Assembly (NCBI RefSeq): GCF_902806685.2
Contig: NC_048541.1
Location: 16,378,662-16,442,661 of the forward strand
DNA: 64,000 nucleotides
Direction of reading: 5' to 3'
Source of the DNA: Maniola hyperantus
Lineage: Eukaryota; Arthropoda; Insecta; Lepidoptera; Nymphalidae
Shown here: piece after piece, positions 1 to 13,411 of the stretch
How positions within the stretch are numbered: position 1 is the stretch's first letter
Layout: the number at the start of each line of letters is the position of its first letter
Notes under the pieces: generated by a model
Databases searched by the model: none
Told to the model about the DNA's origin: nothing
Seen by the model: only the letters and a program-made list of their open reading frames with translations
Translations under genes and position numbers: made by a program

Positions 1-268
1 GGCACCTCTAATTGTACCAGTAGCATGTCATTATTGTATATGTGCTGTATAATTATACAATTTTTCAAAATTATTTATCCATTCCAACTAGGTAATAGGT
101 ATTACCAATGTTGCTTACTATCATTAGGTTGTATTTCTACTAATTGGTACGAATTAGTTGTAATGCATGTCGATGCATCATCGTTACCTCGTTTGTAGTG
201 TTTTGTACCTATATGTTACTGGTTTTTGGTTTTGTAGTTATGTTATTAGTGCAAATTAACTGCAGTTT

Positions 269-520
269 TTCTTACCTTACCTCAAAATAAAAAAGGAACC
301 CTTATAGGATCACTTCGTTGTATGTCTGTCTGTCTGCCTGTCTTTCTTACCTTACCTCAAAATAAAAAAGGAACCCTTATAGGATCACTTCGTTGTATGT
401 CTGTCTGTCTGCCTGTCTGTTTGTCCGTATGTCGTGTCTATCAAGAAAACCTATAGGGCACTACCCGTTGATCTAGATTCATGAAAGTTGCCAGGTTTTA
501 AATTAGACACTCAGTCAGTC
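269..520 (+). repeat. Rep-F with internal tandem duplication
   Basis: 'cttaccttacctcaaaataa...aaggaacccttataggatca' with (tgtc)n occurs twice in direct repeat (269-341 and about 346-420). The rest of the element follows, to 'agtcagtcagcatttccttt'. Confidence 0.7.
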
Positions 521-867
521 AGCATTTCCTTTTATATATTTAGATATTGTTGGGATCATTTACTTCTGACAATAAAACGTAGGTAGTTATTAAAATACAT
601 GGCAATTATTACCTACTTAATATTATGTGGTTTAATAATATCTTATTAGTGTGGTATACAATAGCTCGCAGCGCGGTGGACTTTCTCCCTCAACCTTGGG
701 ATGGGAAGCTGTGATTGTGATCGCGGACAATCATGGGAGCCGTGTTTTATGCAACGAAAGTAACTGTTACTCAAGTAAAATCATCGACGAAAGTAATATT
801 ACCACACTTTTTAATTATGGTAACGAAGAAAGTGGATTTGGGATGGTTTTGTTCGATCTTTCTACAG

Positions 868-1313
868 TGTTTCATCATCATCATCACCCATCACTGTCTC
901 ACTACAGAGCATGTGTCTCCTATCAGTATGAGAAGTGTTTGGCCAGCACGGGTCTCCTCTCAGAGTGAGAAGGATTTTGGCCATAATCATAATCATAATC
1001 ATTTATTTATTTTGCTCAGATATGGTAGGTACATGTATATTATTTACATGGGGTCTTAAAAGTTAGGTAATCAGTTACATATTCTGCCAAACATGGCGTG
1101 CAAAATTATTTCTAAATTATCTAATTTCATTAATATTGCAATGTCATCGTGTACTCATACTCATCATGTAAATGTTTTTAATAATTCAAATGTCTATTTC
1201 TATTCATAGTCCACCACGCTTGCTAAGTGCGGTTTGGCAGACTTCATACACCTTTAAGAACGTTATGGAGAACTCTCAGGCATGCAGGTTTCCTCACGAT
1301 GTTTCTTTTTCTA
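868..1313 (-). repeat. SINE-A, antisense, split by a retroelement tail
   Basis: Positions 868-1000 match the 3' half and 1207-1313 the middle part of SINE-A in antisense. The sequence between them (985-1090) looks like a LINE 3' tail with 'atttatttattttgctc'. Confidence 0.65.
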
Positions 1314-2487
1314 ACTTTCTTATTCTATGAATAGAAGGTCTATGTTAGTGAACAACGTAGATTTTTTTTCTGTAGGTACATTCTGTGGCACACATCACAT
1401 TTGGCCAACCCCTTTCAAAGTTTAAATTATGCATGATTTTTCTAGGATGGATCGTTGCGCAAATCAGGGTTTGTTAATTTTGGACCAAAATTTTGATTTT
1501 AACATCGAGGTATGAATACTGAATTGTGCAACCTACTTTGCTTTTTATTGGTAGTCAAAGTTTGATGGTAACTATAACTTAACTTTAACCACTTGTCACG
1601 CAACTGGACCTTGATATGGTACTATCTCTTTCACAAATATTAGTGAGGAAAAGGATAGCAGCAATTTTAGTTTGCGAGCCAGGCGGGGGCGGATGCTTCC
1701 TACGGGGCGGCGCGTGTAGAAACGAAATAGGGTACCTATCCTTTTTTGAAAAGTGTTTTAATTTGATCCTAGTGATAATACCACCAAAAAATTGTCAAAA
1801 AATTTATTTGATTGATCTTAGGCCACATCATCACTTTCCATCAGGTGTGATTGTGGTCAAGCGTTTACCTAAGTATAATGAATAAAAAAATAAAAAAATG
1901 TAGAAGCTTTCCTTGTTAAAATTTATTTTTAAAGTTGAACATTAATACACGTATTATATTGGATTCAGTTAACTTAACTGGCTGTTCGTGCTATAAACAT
2001 TATCTACTAAACAAACAAACACACTCATCGTTGCTATCTATGCATTTACGAGGTATTAATTTTACGACTCTACGATAGGCAGCCATTGGCAATAACACAG
2101 TTTGAGATTTAACTACGAACAGTGTAACGGAAATGCGTACACACTAAAATAATAATACCTGTCGTCAGTGGCGTGCACAGGAGTTCAAGCCAGGGTATGC
2201 ATTTAGGTATGAACTTATTTTACGGCAGCTTAAAATGAAAAATAAGCATTGACTTATTACAATGAGGGCAAGCAGTGCGTTTATGCCTCTATGAGCTGCA
2301 CGCCACTGCCTGTCGTAACAACTATAGCTACAGGATGTTATAATTCATAGGTTTTTATTTCAATACAAAATACGATATATACCTGGTACCTATATACATA
2401 CAGAAAAAAAAAACTTATTACTAAAAAAATTATATTTACAAAAAATATACGCCGTCCAAATGGTTATTTATGGGCATTGTGCACAAA

Positions 2488-2699
2488 ACGCGACTTCGTC
2501 CGCGTGGACTACACAAATTTCAAACCCCTATTTCACCCCCTTAGGGGTTGAATTTTCAAAAATCCTTCTTTAGCGGATGTCTACGTTATTATAGCTATCT
2601 GCATGCCAAATTTCAGCCCGATCCGTCCAGTAGTTTAAGATGTGCGTTGACAGATCAGTCAGCCAGTCAGTCACCTTTTCCTTTCATAATATTTAGATA
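2488..2699 (+). repeat. Rep-D, RTE-like retroposon tail
   Basis: Block 'gcgacttcgtccgcgtggac', 'ttcacccccttaggggttga', 'atctgcatgccaaatttcag', then 'gatcagtcagccagtcagtc'. A very abundant lepidopteran family, RTE-like from memory. Confidence 0.75.
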
Positions 2700-3023
2700 T
2701 CAACTTTTTCATATGATGCGATATTGAATTGATTACTATCAGTATAAACAACAACTTATACATGGATTACTAATATCATGAGATATTGAAATATCGAGCA
2801 CTTGTCGGAATAGGTGTGTCGGTCTGTCTGTGGCGTGCTCTATATTTAGAGATCCGCTTACGGTTGCATTCACCCCGGGGCCCGTTACTGACGATGTGCA
2901 GAACCACTTGAGGCGAGATCGACCCGGTTCGTTCTGATGCAATTATAACATCAATGCTGCAGCGTGCATTAATGTGTACTTCATTCAGATATCTCTATAA
3001 TACTAATGAAAGTATACGACGAC

Positions 3024-3347
3024 CTGCCATGGCGCAGTGGTAAACTCTGTGGTCTTATTAATAGGAGGTCGCGGGTTCGATTCCTGGCAGGGGTTTGGAA
3101 TTTTATAATTTCTTAATTTCTGGTCTGGTCTGGTGGAAGGCTTCGGCCATGGCTAGTTACGACCCTACCGGCAAAGCCATGCCGCCAAGCGATTAGCGTT
3201 CCGGTACGATGCCGTGTAGAAACCAAAGGAGCATGGGTTTAATAAAAACTGCCATATCCCTTCCAGGTTAGCCTTCTTCCATCTTAGACTGCATCATCAC
3301 TTACCACCAGGTGAGATTGTAGTCAAGGGCTAACTTGTGTCTGAAAA
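3024..3347 (+). repeat. SINE-B, full length with tRNA-like head
   Basis: Head 'catggcgcagtggtaaactc' (A-box-like) and 'gggttcgattcctgg' (B-box-like). Body 'ggcttcggccatggctagttac', 'ccggcaaagcc', 'tcttagactgcatcatcactt'. This is a lepidopteran-type SINE. Confidence 0.82.
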
Positions 3348-3551
3348 CGTCATGTCTCACACCCGGCTTTACTCACGTGTTTAGTCGATGTTAGCCCGAC
3401 TAGTTTCGAACCCTTCCGGGGTCCTTTTTCGCAGGGACTCAGTTCGCGCACGCGTCGCGGTTGAGACTGCGCGGCGCTGCCCGCACAGCCCGTTGTATAA
3501 TAGAAATCACTCACGATAGTTTAAAAAAATTGTGTCTGAATTAAAACAAAA

Positions 3552-3953
3552 CCGGCCAAGTGCGAGTCAGGCTCGCTGAGGGTTCCGAACTGCAATCGTA
3601 TTTTTTCGACTTTTTGCACGATAATTCAAAAACTATGATGCATATATAAATAAATAAATCTGTTTTAGAATGCACAGGTGAAACCCTTTCATATGATACC
3701 CCACTTGATATAGTTATCTTACTTCGAAAATTGAAAATACTAATTATTAGTTCATGCGACCACAATGTAATTTTTTTATGTGATGTACCTAACCCTAAGT
3801 TCACGGTTTTCAGATTATTATGTCTGCTATAATTGTCAACGGGAAGTACCTACCCTCTAGGTTTCTTGACTGACAGACAGACAGACAGACAACAAAGTGA
3901 TCCTATAAGGGTTCCGTTTTTCCTTTTTAGGTACGGAACCTTAAAAATTGTGA
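3552..3953 (-). repeat. Rep-F, near full length
   Basis: 'ccggccaagtgcgagtcagg' to (cagacaga)n, 'gtgatcctataagggttccg' and 'aggtacggaacctta'. A common lepidopteran family of unknown class. Confidence 0.75.
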
Positions 3954-4320
3954 GACTGTAAGATGATTAGTTAATTTACTATAGACCTCGAAAGCCAGGC
4001 CTCCGTCGTAAAGTAGCCTCGAACAGATTTATGATACAAGCAAAGCAATTCAGTTTGTAGCAAACAAAACTTTCGTGTAACAATAATACAGAATTACACA
4101 AATAACTCGAGCTTTTGAACGGTATCGCTAATTCGACGCGTGCAGGGTGGGGTAGGAGAGGAGACAGGTGGAACAAGTTGCTTGTGGATTGAACATAACT
4201 TTCTTACTATGAAATACTGAGTCTAAAGCAAATATATCAGTTTGCATATGCTAGCAGTTCAAATTGGTGTATTTTTTTCGATTATACCTACACGAAATTC
4301 ATCATGTTATTATTCGACGA

Positions 4321-4629
4321 GAAGCCGTGATAGTCTAGTGGTTACGACGACCGGAAGGTTGGGGATTCAATCCCGGATACACACGTCTAACTTTTCGGAG
4401 ATATGTGCGTTTTGAGAAATTAAATATAACTCGTTTTAACGGCGAAGGAAAACATCGCGAGGAAACCTGCATGCCTGATAGTTCCCCATAATGTTCTCAA
4501 AGGTGTGTGAAGTCTGCCAATCCACACTTGGCCAGCATGGTGGACTATGGCCACACCCTTCTCATACTTAGAGGAGACCCGTGCTCTGTAGTGAGCCGGC
4601 TATGGGTTGATCATGATGATGATGTTTAT
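4321..4629 (+). repeat. SINE-A, near full length
   Basis: tRNA-derived SINE resembling, from memory, the Metulj-type elements of butterflies. It has an A-box-like 'gtgatagtctagtggtt' and a B-box-like 'ggattcaatcccgg', then the conserved body 'aaacatcgcgaggaaacctgcatgcc' and 'gtgaagtctgccaatcc'. It ends in a gatgatgat run. Confidence 0.85.
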
Positions 4630-4959
4630 CTGACTATCGCCACGCACAAGTCGCTATGACTCCTTGAATAGATCCTCTCAAGAAATGCATCAAAGTCACC
4701 CTATATTTATTTATGTTTCTATCATTTTAATTCGAAATGGACCTTTAGAAGGTGTTTACTAAAGTTTGTTTAATTTTTCTGTCGTGAAATCTAATGTTTG
4801 AACGTGTTCGACCCACTGAAATGTTAGAGCGGCCTCTTCGCCTACACGTGCGGTGTATGTAGGCAAGCAAGTAAGAGGCGTCAGTAGCGGGGCGTTAACA
4901 ATGGTCGGCTGGCCACCCGGCGGCCGGCGCTGCAGTGCGGCCGCCGCGCTGACACAGTC

Positions 4960-6167
4960 ATGCTGTGCTCCGCGCGCTGCTCGTGCTTTCTCTGCCGCGA
5001 GCTGCAGTCCTGCCGCGCCGCTGACGCGCGCAAACCGACACCCAAAATGTGCGACAACTTCATACTCAAGAAGGCAGAAGCATGGGAGCCCATGAAGTTC
5101 ATCCGAGGAGCCGCCAGGCTGTCAGTGCGCCACTGGCAGAGCCGAGAACCGCTCGCTCCACCCAAACCACGCGTACCCCCCAACAAATCTACCAGCTGTG
5201 AACAACTATACCCCCAACCCAAGGAAGACGTCGGGTACGCCATGCGTAAAGCACCCAGCACCGATAGAGTCAAACAAACCGAACACAAATCCGTTTTCAA
5301 AATCCTCGGCAATTCCCGCTCAAAAAAATCAGACGTCCCTGACTCTAATGTGCGGCGAAGTGTCCTCAATTTCAGGAAAAATGAAACGCCAAGTTCGAAA
5401 AATATTCACGAGAAATACATTCCGTTACCGCGAGCCACCTCACCCCCGGAACATATCTACAGTGAACCCAAACCGTGGAATTCACAGTACGATGACTGCT
5501 GTCGACCACCCATATACCAAAGCGTTGAAAAGAAGATCGCAGCCAAAGAAGCCGGAGGTGATAAAAAGATGTACAACAATCGCCCACCTTGCTACGATGA
5601 GTTAGCGGAGAGACTTTCCCACGAAAGGACTAGAAAAGTTAACATCCCGCTCGCAGAAGGAGGTCTAGCTAATAAGATTACACAGAACAATAATAAAGTG
5701 GTTATTTATTTTGGTGACTCCATCATCAGGAAACATAGTGAGCAAAAGAAAGAGGAAAACAAACAGAAAGAAATTACGCCTCCGAAAGAGGAAGCTATTT
5801 ATGTTAATCATCAGTCGATTGAATCTGCTGAGAATTTGGGGCCTGATAGAGATGTCGATAAAGGTGGTGGAACGCAGCTAGTGTCTGAAGTAGAAGTCCC
5901 GGAAGCTGTTTATGCCGAAATCAAAGCTCCAGATGCCAAAGAAGAGTTGGAAACGATCTCTTTTAGTGACGCGACTTACAAAAAAGACATTTTCGAATCT
6001 GTGAGCTCTGATGGATTTCTTGTTGTTGAGTTTGAAGGTAACTTCGAAAGAGCTCGCCAGTTAGTCGAGCTAGTGCACGGTGGTGGTCGAGCTGAACAGA
6101 ACGAGGCTACGGTATTGGATGAGGATGATTTATGTGACTGGAGCTTTATCCAAGACTGGAGAAAACG
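4960..6167 (+). CDS. BTBD11: BTBD11 exon 1 (N-terminal extension, 403 codons)
   Basis: This is the longest exon. It ends CG|gtaagt (phase 2). The encoded sequence is basic and rich in Pro, Lys and Glu with no domain I recognise. Features seen are an early Cys-rich stretch (MLCSARCSCFLCRELQSC), several Pro-rich patches, and an acidic end (LDEDDLCDWSFIQDW). Linkage to exon 2 rests on phase match (CG|G) and strand order only, across a 9.5-kb intron, so an alternative first exon cannot be excluded. A 162-codon antisense frame (4881-5369) is a shadow of the GC-rich 5' end. Confidence 0.82.
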
Positions 6168-9100
6168 GTAAGTTAATCTACATATTATTTAGAAATATTT
6201 ACATTATTTAAATACATTTCGAGTTTCGACCCCGTTTCTAGCTGCGTAATTTAATACTAATGAATTCATATTTACCGTTAGTGTGTGACTTAAGATTGTT
6301 TAATTGTGAGTTCAGGAAGCCACAGCAATTGTTAATGAAAACATCGTACTGTTATATAAAAGGTTTTATTATGTTTTTAACCTTATTAAGGAGTGTTGTA
6401 AGCGCCTGAGAATGTCCGAGTTCGAAATGGTGAAGAAGAAGGTAACATAAAACCAATGCATAAAATACATCCAGTAAAAGGTTGCGTAAATGGTAGATAG
6501 CGATTTGTTTTAACGATTGGCGCTTCTGAAGAGGCAGATGCGGAAAGGCATTCGTGTTAATTACATTGCAATTCCCTTGATAACAATCGACTGTTGGTCG
6601 TCGACCTCATGCGAGCTTCTGCGTTTATGCGAAAGATTTACTACCGTGGTTAGCACCTAATAGCCACATTCATCGTTAACTCTTTTCTATTTATAACTAC
6701 AAATCTACTGTAAAGCAATATATTTTGAAAGTTTATGATGGTTAGTTAGTTAACGTTCCCATACTTTAGTTTCCCTTAGCTTGCTTAAAAGATAAGCAAA
6801 TCGCGGAAACTTTTTCAGAGCTTCGCGTAAGCGACGCGATTTACTCGACGCTTTAGGCCTTTTGGAGTCACGTTTTTGACTCGACGACTTAGACGACAAC
6901 CTAGATAGTCTACCTTATCAGTAGGTACCCTTATTATAAATAAATGCGAATGTTTGTTTGTTTGTTGGTTTGTTGGTTTATTGATTTGTCGGTCTGTCCT
7001 TCAATCACGTCGCAACGGTGCAACGGATTAACGTCATTTTTTGCATGGTATTGATAAAGACCTGGAGAGTGACATAGGCTACTTTTATCCCGGAAAAGCG
7101 GACGAAGTTGTGGGCATCAGCTAGTTCGAAATATTAAATTTGTCTATTCCAAAACGCAGAAAGCGACGCGTTTTGACGATTGGTTTTTTGTTTATATCAA
7201 CGCTTTATTGTTTGTTATTTCGTGATAAGATGTTGAGAAAGTCTTCATGAATCTTTTCTATACTTTTTTAAGAATGCTTTCTTTTCCTATAATTATCTTG
7301 ATGCCAATTTTACAACATAATAATATTATCACGAGCTGTTGTATAGAAGCAGGCGTTACTTTGCGGAAGTCCGTGATATACAATGAACCAAAAGCTTAAT
7401 TTGCTGTAATCCGCTGAAACAGGTCGAATCTGTATGATGCAACATGCAGCATGCGAAATGCACCGCCCGCCCTCCCACTGCTAACCATGCAGGAAAAACC
7501 AGCCACTAGGCAAGCAATAGGTACGCACCACCACCACGCAGCACCACACAAATCCCAAAACACACTCGACGCACGTTTCATCCCGACACCGGAGCATCCT
7601 CAGAAGATGTAGACCTTACAATGCAAAATTGCATTGCGACCAATTCTACTATGGTTTATAAAATTCTCATAACAAGGAAACTATTTTCAACAAAAATGAA
7701 CTAACTATAGTCATCAAGCAGACAAGCGAAATTTTAATTCAGCAATTAACCACACAGTCACAGAACAAATGAATTGAATTCGCTCAAGCTCAAATGAGAA
7801 AGCAAAGATAACATCTATCGCATTATGAAACTAATGGTTCCAAGCAAAATTGTTACAACGTTAACAATTCTCAAGGAAGACGCGCGATTATAAAACAATA
7901 ACGAGGCTCGTGTAAGTGAAACAAAAGGAAATAACCAGGAAGTGTGAACCGATGCTAGACATAAAAGATGATTAAATTAAAAACTGGCAATTAGACACTC
8001 ACTTATGAACTACTTGGGTAGAAACATTCATAAGTGTCCATAAATATTAAACCGGCCAAGTGCGTGGCGGGCTACGCGCAGTGTATAGGGTTCCGTAGTC
8101 ACAATCCTCCCAAAACAGATGTAACTCCTTAACCTGTGAACCCTACTTAGCCATGATAGGTTTCCTTTAAAATTGATTATAATTATATACTACTTGCTGT
8201 GAATTTTTTCACGTTCCTATAATATACTACCATTTGGCTTTATTAAAACATCATATTTTACAAACGGATCTAGTAATCAAAAAACGATGTTCCCAGACCC
8301 ACAGTATTTTTAAAAGACCTATTCAACAATACCCCACACTATGGGATAGACGAGAAAAAAAACTTCATCCCCACTTTACATGTAGGGGAGCTACCCTAAA
8401 AAAATATTTATCAAAATTTTATTTCACCATTTTGTCGGCGTGATTAATATTTGTACCCATGCCAAATTACAGATTTCTAGCACTAACAGTCTCTGAGATT
8501 AACCGAGGACGGACGGACGGACGGACGGACAGACAGACAGACGGACATGGCGAAACTATAAGGGTTCCTTGTTTACTACGGAACCCTAATAAATCCACAT
8601 TTTATATGATACTACGTAGTAAATATTTATTTATTAGTAAGTAGTGCATGTTTGTAAGTTTGTTGTCATCCAAAAGCAAAACTGCTGAAACGGACTTGAT
8701 AAAAATAGCTACGTCTTTAGAATGCAATCTGCATTCTCAAGATGATAATAAAGAGCCTCAATAGCTCAAGGGGTAAAGGAGTGGACTGAAAACCGAAAAA
8801 GGTCGTCGGTTCAAACCCCGCCCGTTGCACTATTGTCGTACCTACTCCTAGCACAAGCTTGACGCTTAGTTGGAGAGGAAAGGGGAATATTAGTCGTTTA
8901 ACATGGCTAATATTCATAAAAAAAAAAACTATCTTGGAAGGGTGATAAACATTGCATTAATATTGTAGCTGTATTGGCTGACAAAACATGACCACATTTG
9001 GTGACTAGCAAATAGCAATGACATACTATCTCCTAATAAAAATTTTAAAACTGTAAATCCCGTAGATTGCAGAAACCTAGATCACCTAGAACTTGCTGGC

Positions 9101-12100
9101 TAGAACGTTTACAACTTTTTTATGTGAGACGGCCTCCATTTACCTACATCAGAAAATATTAATTCAATGTGTCAACTTGAAATTAAGAAACCGGCAGAGA
9201 ACGCGTTGAGGCGTTTTGTTGCTTCAAAATGTATAATTTACAATGCTCAAGTTACATAATTAATGCTAATAGATACCACATCACCATTCACTTTCTCTAA
9301 TCGATTTTATATTTTAAACTATAAGATTTCAAGAGCAATTCGCATTTTGAGAAACTACTTAATTTATTTTGTTTCATCAGCGTTGAAATAACGCGCACTT
9401 TAACGTTTTAAAAACTTTAGTCCTTTGCTAAAACTGTTCTGGCGTAGAACCACAGATCTTTGAAGTGTAGGCACTATGTCTTTCTTGATACCTAACAATT
9501 ACTTAATGATGACAAAATGATAAAAACAAGATGAATTCCGTGACAAAGGTGCGTGGAAGTAACCGGCTGAGTTTTCAGTTGCCGACAAGATGGTGTAGTG
9601 TATTGTTATTAATTGTCACATTTGCGATTTGAAAAGAGCAACTGCTGAGTTTCTTGCCGGGTCTTTTCAGTAGAATCTGAGCTCCACAAAGACTCCCGAC
9701 TCAAATTCTACCTAAAGCTTCACTCAAAATGACTTATTTGTAAAAGCTTTATTCTTCTTAATCGTCAGAGATATTATGTCTATTATGAAAACGTACCTAC
9801 TCGAAAAACACTTGCACTTGTGTATTCAACTGCTCAAATTTTATTAAATAAGAACTCGTCGTTGAATCTAAATGGATAATTTCAAATTGTAGTTTTACGT
9901 AATTCTCGTTTAACTTATTGTGTTATACGTATCTACATTACAAAAATGTATAACATCATGGAATATGTTATGGTCTGCATATCGCTGTTACGGATGGTTG
10001 CGAATGTTACCTTGCTCTAGGCCTGCTGTGGCATTAAAAAAAAACTATTATCAATTCTAAGACAATAACAACAGCGTCTAAAATCGTTTAAATCGTCCCA
10101 AGATTAATACCCTACTATACAAACTTGCAGATCCTTATTTCAAGAGTCACAGAAGTCATATTACCGTATAGTCTCGTAATGAAATTGATATGCATCTTCG
10201 TACTAACAGAACAAAGTTATTGCTGTGTATTATGCAATTTTGTTTGGTTTGGTAAACATTCTTTACGATATCCACGATAAATCAAACTAATGTTATGAAT
10301 GGGAAAGTTATGTTTGGGTCAACGTGTTTTAGAAACAAGTCTTATTCATGTCAGAGGAAATTATGTCAACAAACGAAGATTCAAGGTTTAAAAGAGTAAA
10401 AAAATTGGAAAGAGAGAAAAAAACATCGTGAGAAAACTTGCATGCCTTAAAGTAATACCTACTTAGCAGGTAATTCTCAAGAATGCTCTCAAAGATATCG
10501 TGTGAAGGTACCAATCCACACATGGCCAGCCTAATAAACTATGGCGAAAACTTCTCTTTCTCAGAGGAGACCTGTGCTTAGTAGTAGGCCGTTGATGGAT
10601 TGAAGATAATGCTGACGCAGAGCTTCTGTCTGCATCAGTTGCATTAGAAAAGGAGTAAAGGAAAGTTTATCATTTTTATATTTTAATATTGTATTTTCAA
10701 AATTCTGCATTCTGTCTTTCTTCTTCTCAAAAGTTCAATGTTGACAGAGTGGTCCTGGCTATGAATTCTTCACTACTGCTCGTGCGATTCTGTCTTTAGA
10801 TAATAAGTAATGTAAAATACGGCTGTCCGCCTGGGTTCCTTTTTAATAAAATTTCGTTTCATTTTGGATTTTGGCTGACATTTTAATTTAACAAGTAGGA
10901 CGGAGATGAGATTTCTGAGATGATGTCGAGGAAGACGACAACATAATAATATTATAATCACGTTAAAAAATAAGTAAACTCTGATTTGGTATATTTTCAA
11001 TAAAAAGATTTTGATTTTTTTTTTGCGGAGACCACATAGGAGAGAGAGTACACAGCCATATGGGACGGAAATCCAACAAGATCGGAGAGAGATCAGGCGC
11101 AGGCATGACCATCAACTTCCTAACTCCGGGCTAATACTGAGATTTTTTTATTAGAAAAATCCAATACCTAACTAATAACTAGTTACTAAGATTTGGAACA
11201 CCCTTTCAGTTTTCCCCTCCAATTATAATATGGGTACCTTCAAGTCAAGAGTGAATAGGTCTCATAATCTAGGCTCCATCTTAGGCTGCGTCATCACTTT
11301 ACACCCTGGTCTGATTGCAGCCAAGCGCTAGTCTATAAATTAAAAAAAAATTGACCCGACCCGAGAATCGAACCCAGGACCTCATCTTCCGCAGTCAAAT
11401 ATGCTAATAACTAGACTAATAAGGCAGTTCTGAAGCAGCAGACATTCAGACAGTAATAAACATAGGCAATAAAGATATATATCAGAATAGCTTACCTAAC
11501 ATCCTCTACCTAAACTACCAATACTACACAAACTTATAACCGCGAGACGCGAGCTTTATTTTTCAAATAGGAAACGTAGATTATTCCCACCTAATGATCT
11601 CTTTCCTCATTACACAACACGTTCACATGGCACGTACTGCCTGCTACAACTTCGACAGCTGAGTTTATGTATCCGGCTGATGATGATGATGGGACGACGT
11701 TTCGTGTCATTCCACTTTCCATTTCATCCGGCTTTTATACCGGTAACTAGTGATTCGTGGATAATAGACTAGTAGAAGCCAGTCTCCTTTTCGGGGGCTC
11801 AGGAGTTCGATCCCGGGCACCTTTAACTTTTCGGAGTTAAGTATGTGCATTTATTAAGCAATTAAATATCACTTGTTTTAACGGTGAAGTTGAGAAAACC
11901 TGCATATTTGAGAGTTCTTCTTAATGTGTTTTCAAAGGTGTCTGAAGTCTGCCAATCCGCACTTGGCCAGCGCGGCGGACTATAGCCAAACCATTATCAT
12001 TCTAAGAGGAGACCTCTGCTCAGTAGTGGGCTGGCGATGGTTGATTATGATGACGATGATCTCTTTCCTCATTACACAACACGTTCACATGGCACGTACT

Positions 12101-13380
12101 GCGCTCGTCATTGCCTGCTACGACTCTTCGACAGCTGCGTTGTATCCGGCTGGTGATGATGATTGGGTGACACTTCGTGTCATTCCACTTTCGATTTCAT
12201 CCGGCTTTTATACCGGTAACTAGTGATTCGTGGATAATAGACTAGTAGAAGCCAGTCTCCTTTTCGGGGGCTCAGGAGTTCGATCCCGGGCACCTTTAAC
12301 TTTTCGGAGTTAAGTATGTGCATTTATTAAGCAATTAAATATCACTTGTTTTAACGGTGAAGTTGAGAAAACCTGCATATTTGAGAGTTCTTCTTAATGT
12401 GTTTTCAAAGGTGTCTGAAGTCTGCCAATCCGCACTTGGCCAGCGCGGCGGACTATAGCCAAACCATTATCATTCTAAGAGGAGACCTCTGCTCAGTAGT
12501 GGGCTGGCGATGGTTGATTATGATGACGATGATCTCTTTCCTCATTACACAACACGTTCACATGGCACGTACTGCGCTCGTCATTGCCTGCTACGACACT
12601 TTGACATCTGCGTTGTATCCGGCTGGTGATGATGATTGGGTGACACTTCGTGTCATTCCACTTTCGATTTCATCCGGCTTTTATACCGGTAACTAGTGAT
12701 CGGTAGTTAATAGTCTAGTGGTTAAGTCGTCTCTTGTTCGGAGGGACGGGAGTTCGACCCCGGCACATACCTCTAACTTTCAGAGTTGTGCTTACGTTTA
12801 AGGCAAATAAATATTACATGCTTTAGCAGTGAATATAAACATCGTGAGGAAACAGGCTGAGAGCTCTCGATAATGTTCTCATAAGTGTATTGCAAATATG
12901 AATTTGACCAGCGTGGTGGATTATAGCCAAACCCTTGTTATTCTGAGAGAAGACCGGCTGCTCGATTGTGGTATAATGACAGCTACAATGTCACGATCGC
13001 AATCATCTCTGATTGGTTGACGCCCGCTCAATATTGGTTACAATGCATTGTTGCAACAAGAATCGCACAAATTCAGCCAATCACAGCAATTAAGATTGTA
13101 ATAATGATTGATGCAGGTTTTACGAATTCGACATAATGTGCTTAATAGTGAGTTGACAATGGGATGATGATCGATCTATGAAAAATATTGGCATGATCAT
13201 TTTTCAATATCAGAGCCTCAATAGCTCAACCGGTTAAGGAGTGGACTGAAAACCGAAAGGTCGACGGTTCAAACCCCGCCTGTTGCACTATTGTCGTACC
13301 TACTCCTAGCACAAGCCTGACGCTTAGTTGGAGAGGAAAGGGGAATATTAGTCATTTAACATGGCTAATACTCTTTTAAA

Positions 13381-13411
<31 letters not shown>

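Larger units (their letters stand above)
1..4959. other. intergenic region upstream of BTBD11, repeat-rich
   Basis: No gene was found. Open frames at 651-1059, 1616-1885, 2739-2942, 3541-3804 and 3979-4176 overlap repeats or lack any recognisable protein. Repeats include a Rep-F copy with an internal 73-base duplication (269-520), antisense SINE-A pieces (868-1000, 1207-1313), Rep-D (2488-2699), SINE-B (3024-3347), a MITE-like block (3350-3520), Rep-F (3552-3953) and SINE-A (4321-4629). The last 100 bases before exon 1 become CpG-rich, consistent with a 5' UTR or promoter. Confidence 0.7.

Noticed and set aside
1616..1885. 89-codon open frame in the upstream intergenic region
   Set aside because: Its 3' part is a SINE-B tail ('catcatcactttccatcagg') and its 5' part resembles no protein.
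4881..5369. 162-codon antisense open frame over BTBD11 exon 1
   Set aside because: It overlaps a well-supported sense exon in GC-rich sequence, and its product resembles nothing. Treated as a shadow.
8752..8825. Possible tRNA-Phe gene
   Set aside because: The acceptor stem does not pair, and the head is fused to a conserved SINE body and poly(A) in three copies. It is a SINE, not a tRNA gene.
11924..12696. Two nearly identical 99-codon open frames that look like a duplicated small gene
   Set aside because: They run through a SINE body inside the 473-base tandem array. The duplication is the array itself, and no domain, splice site or start context supports a protein.
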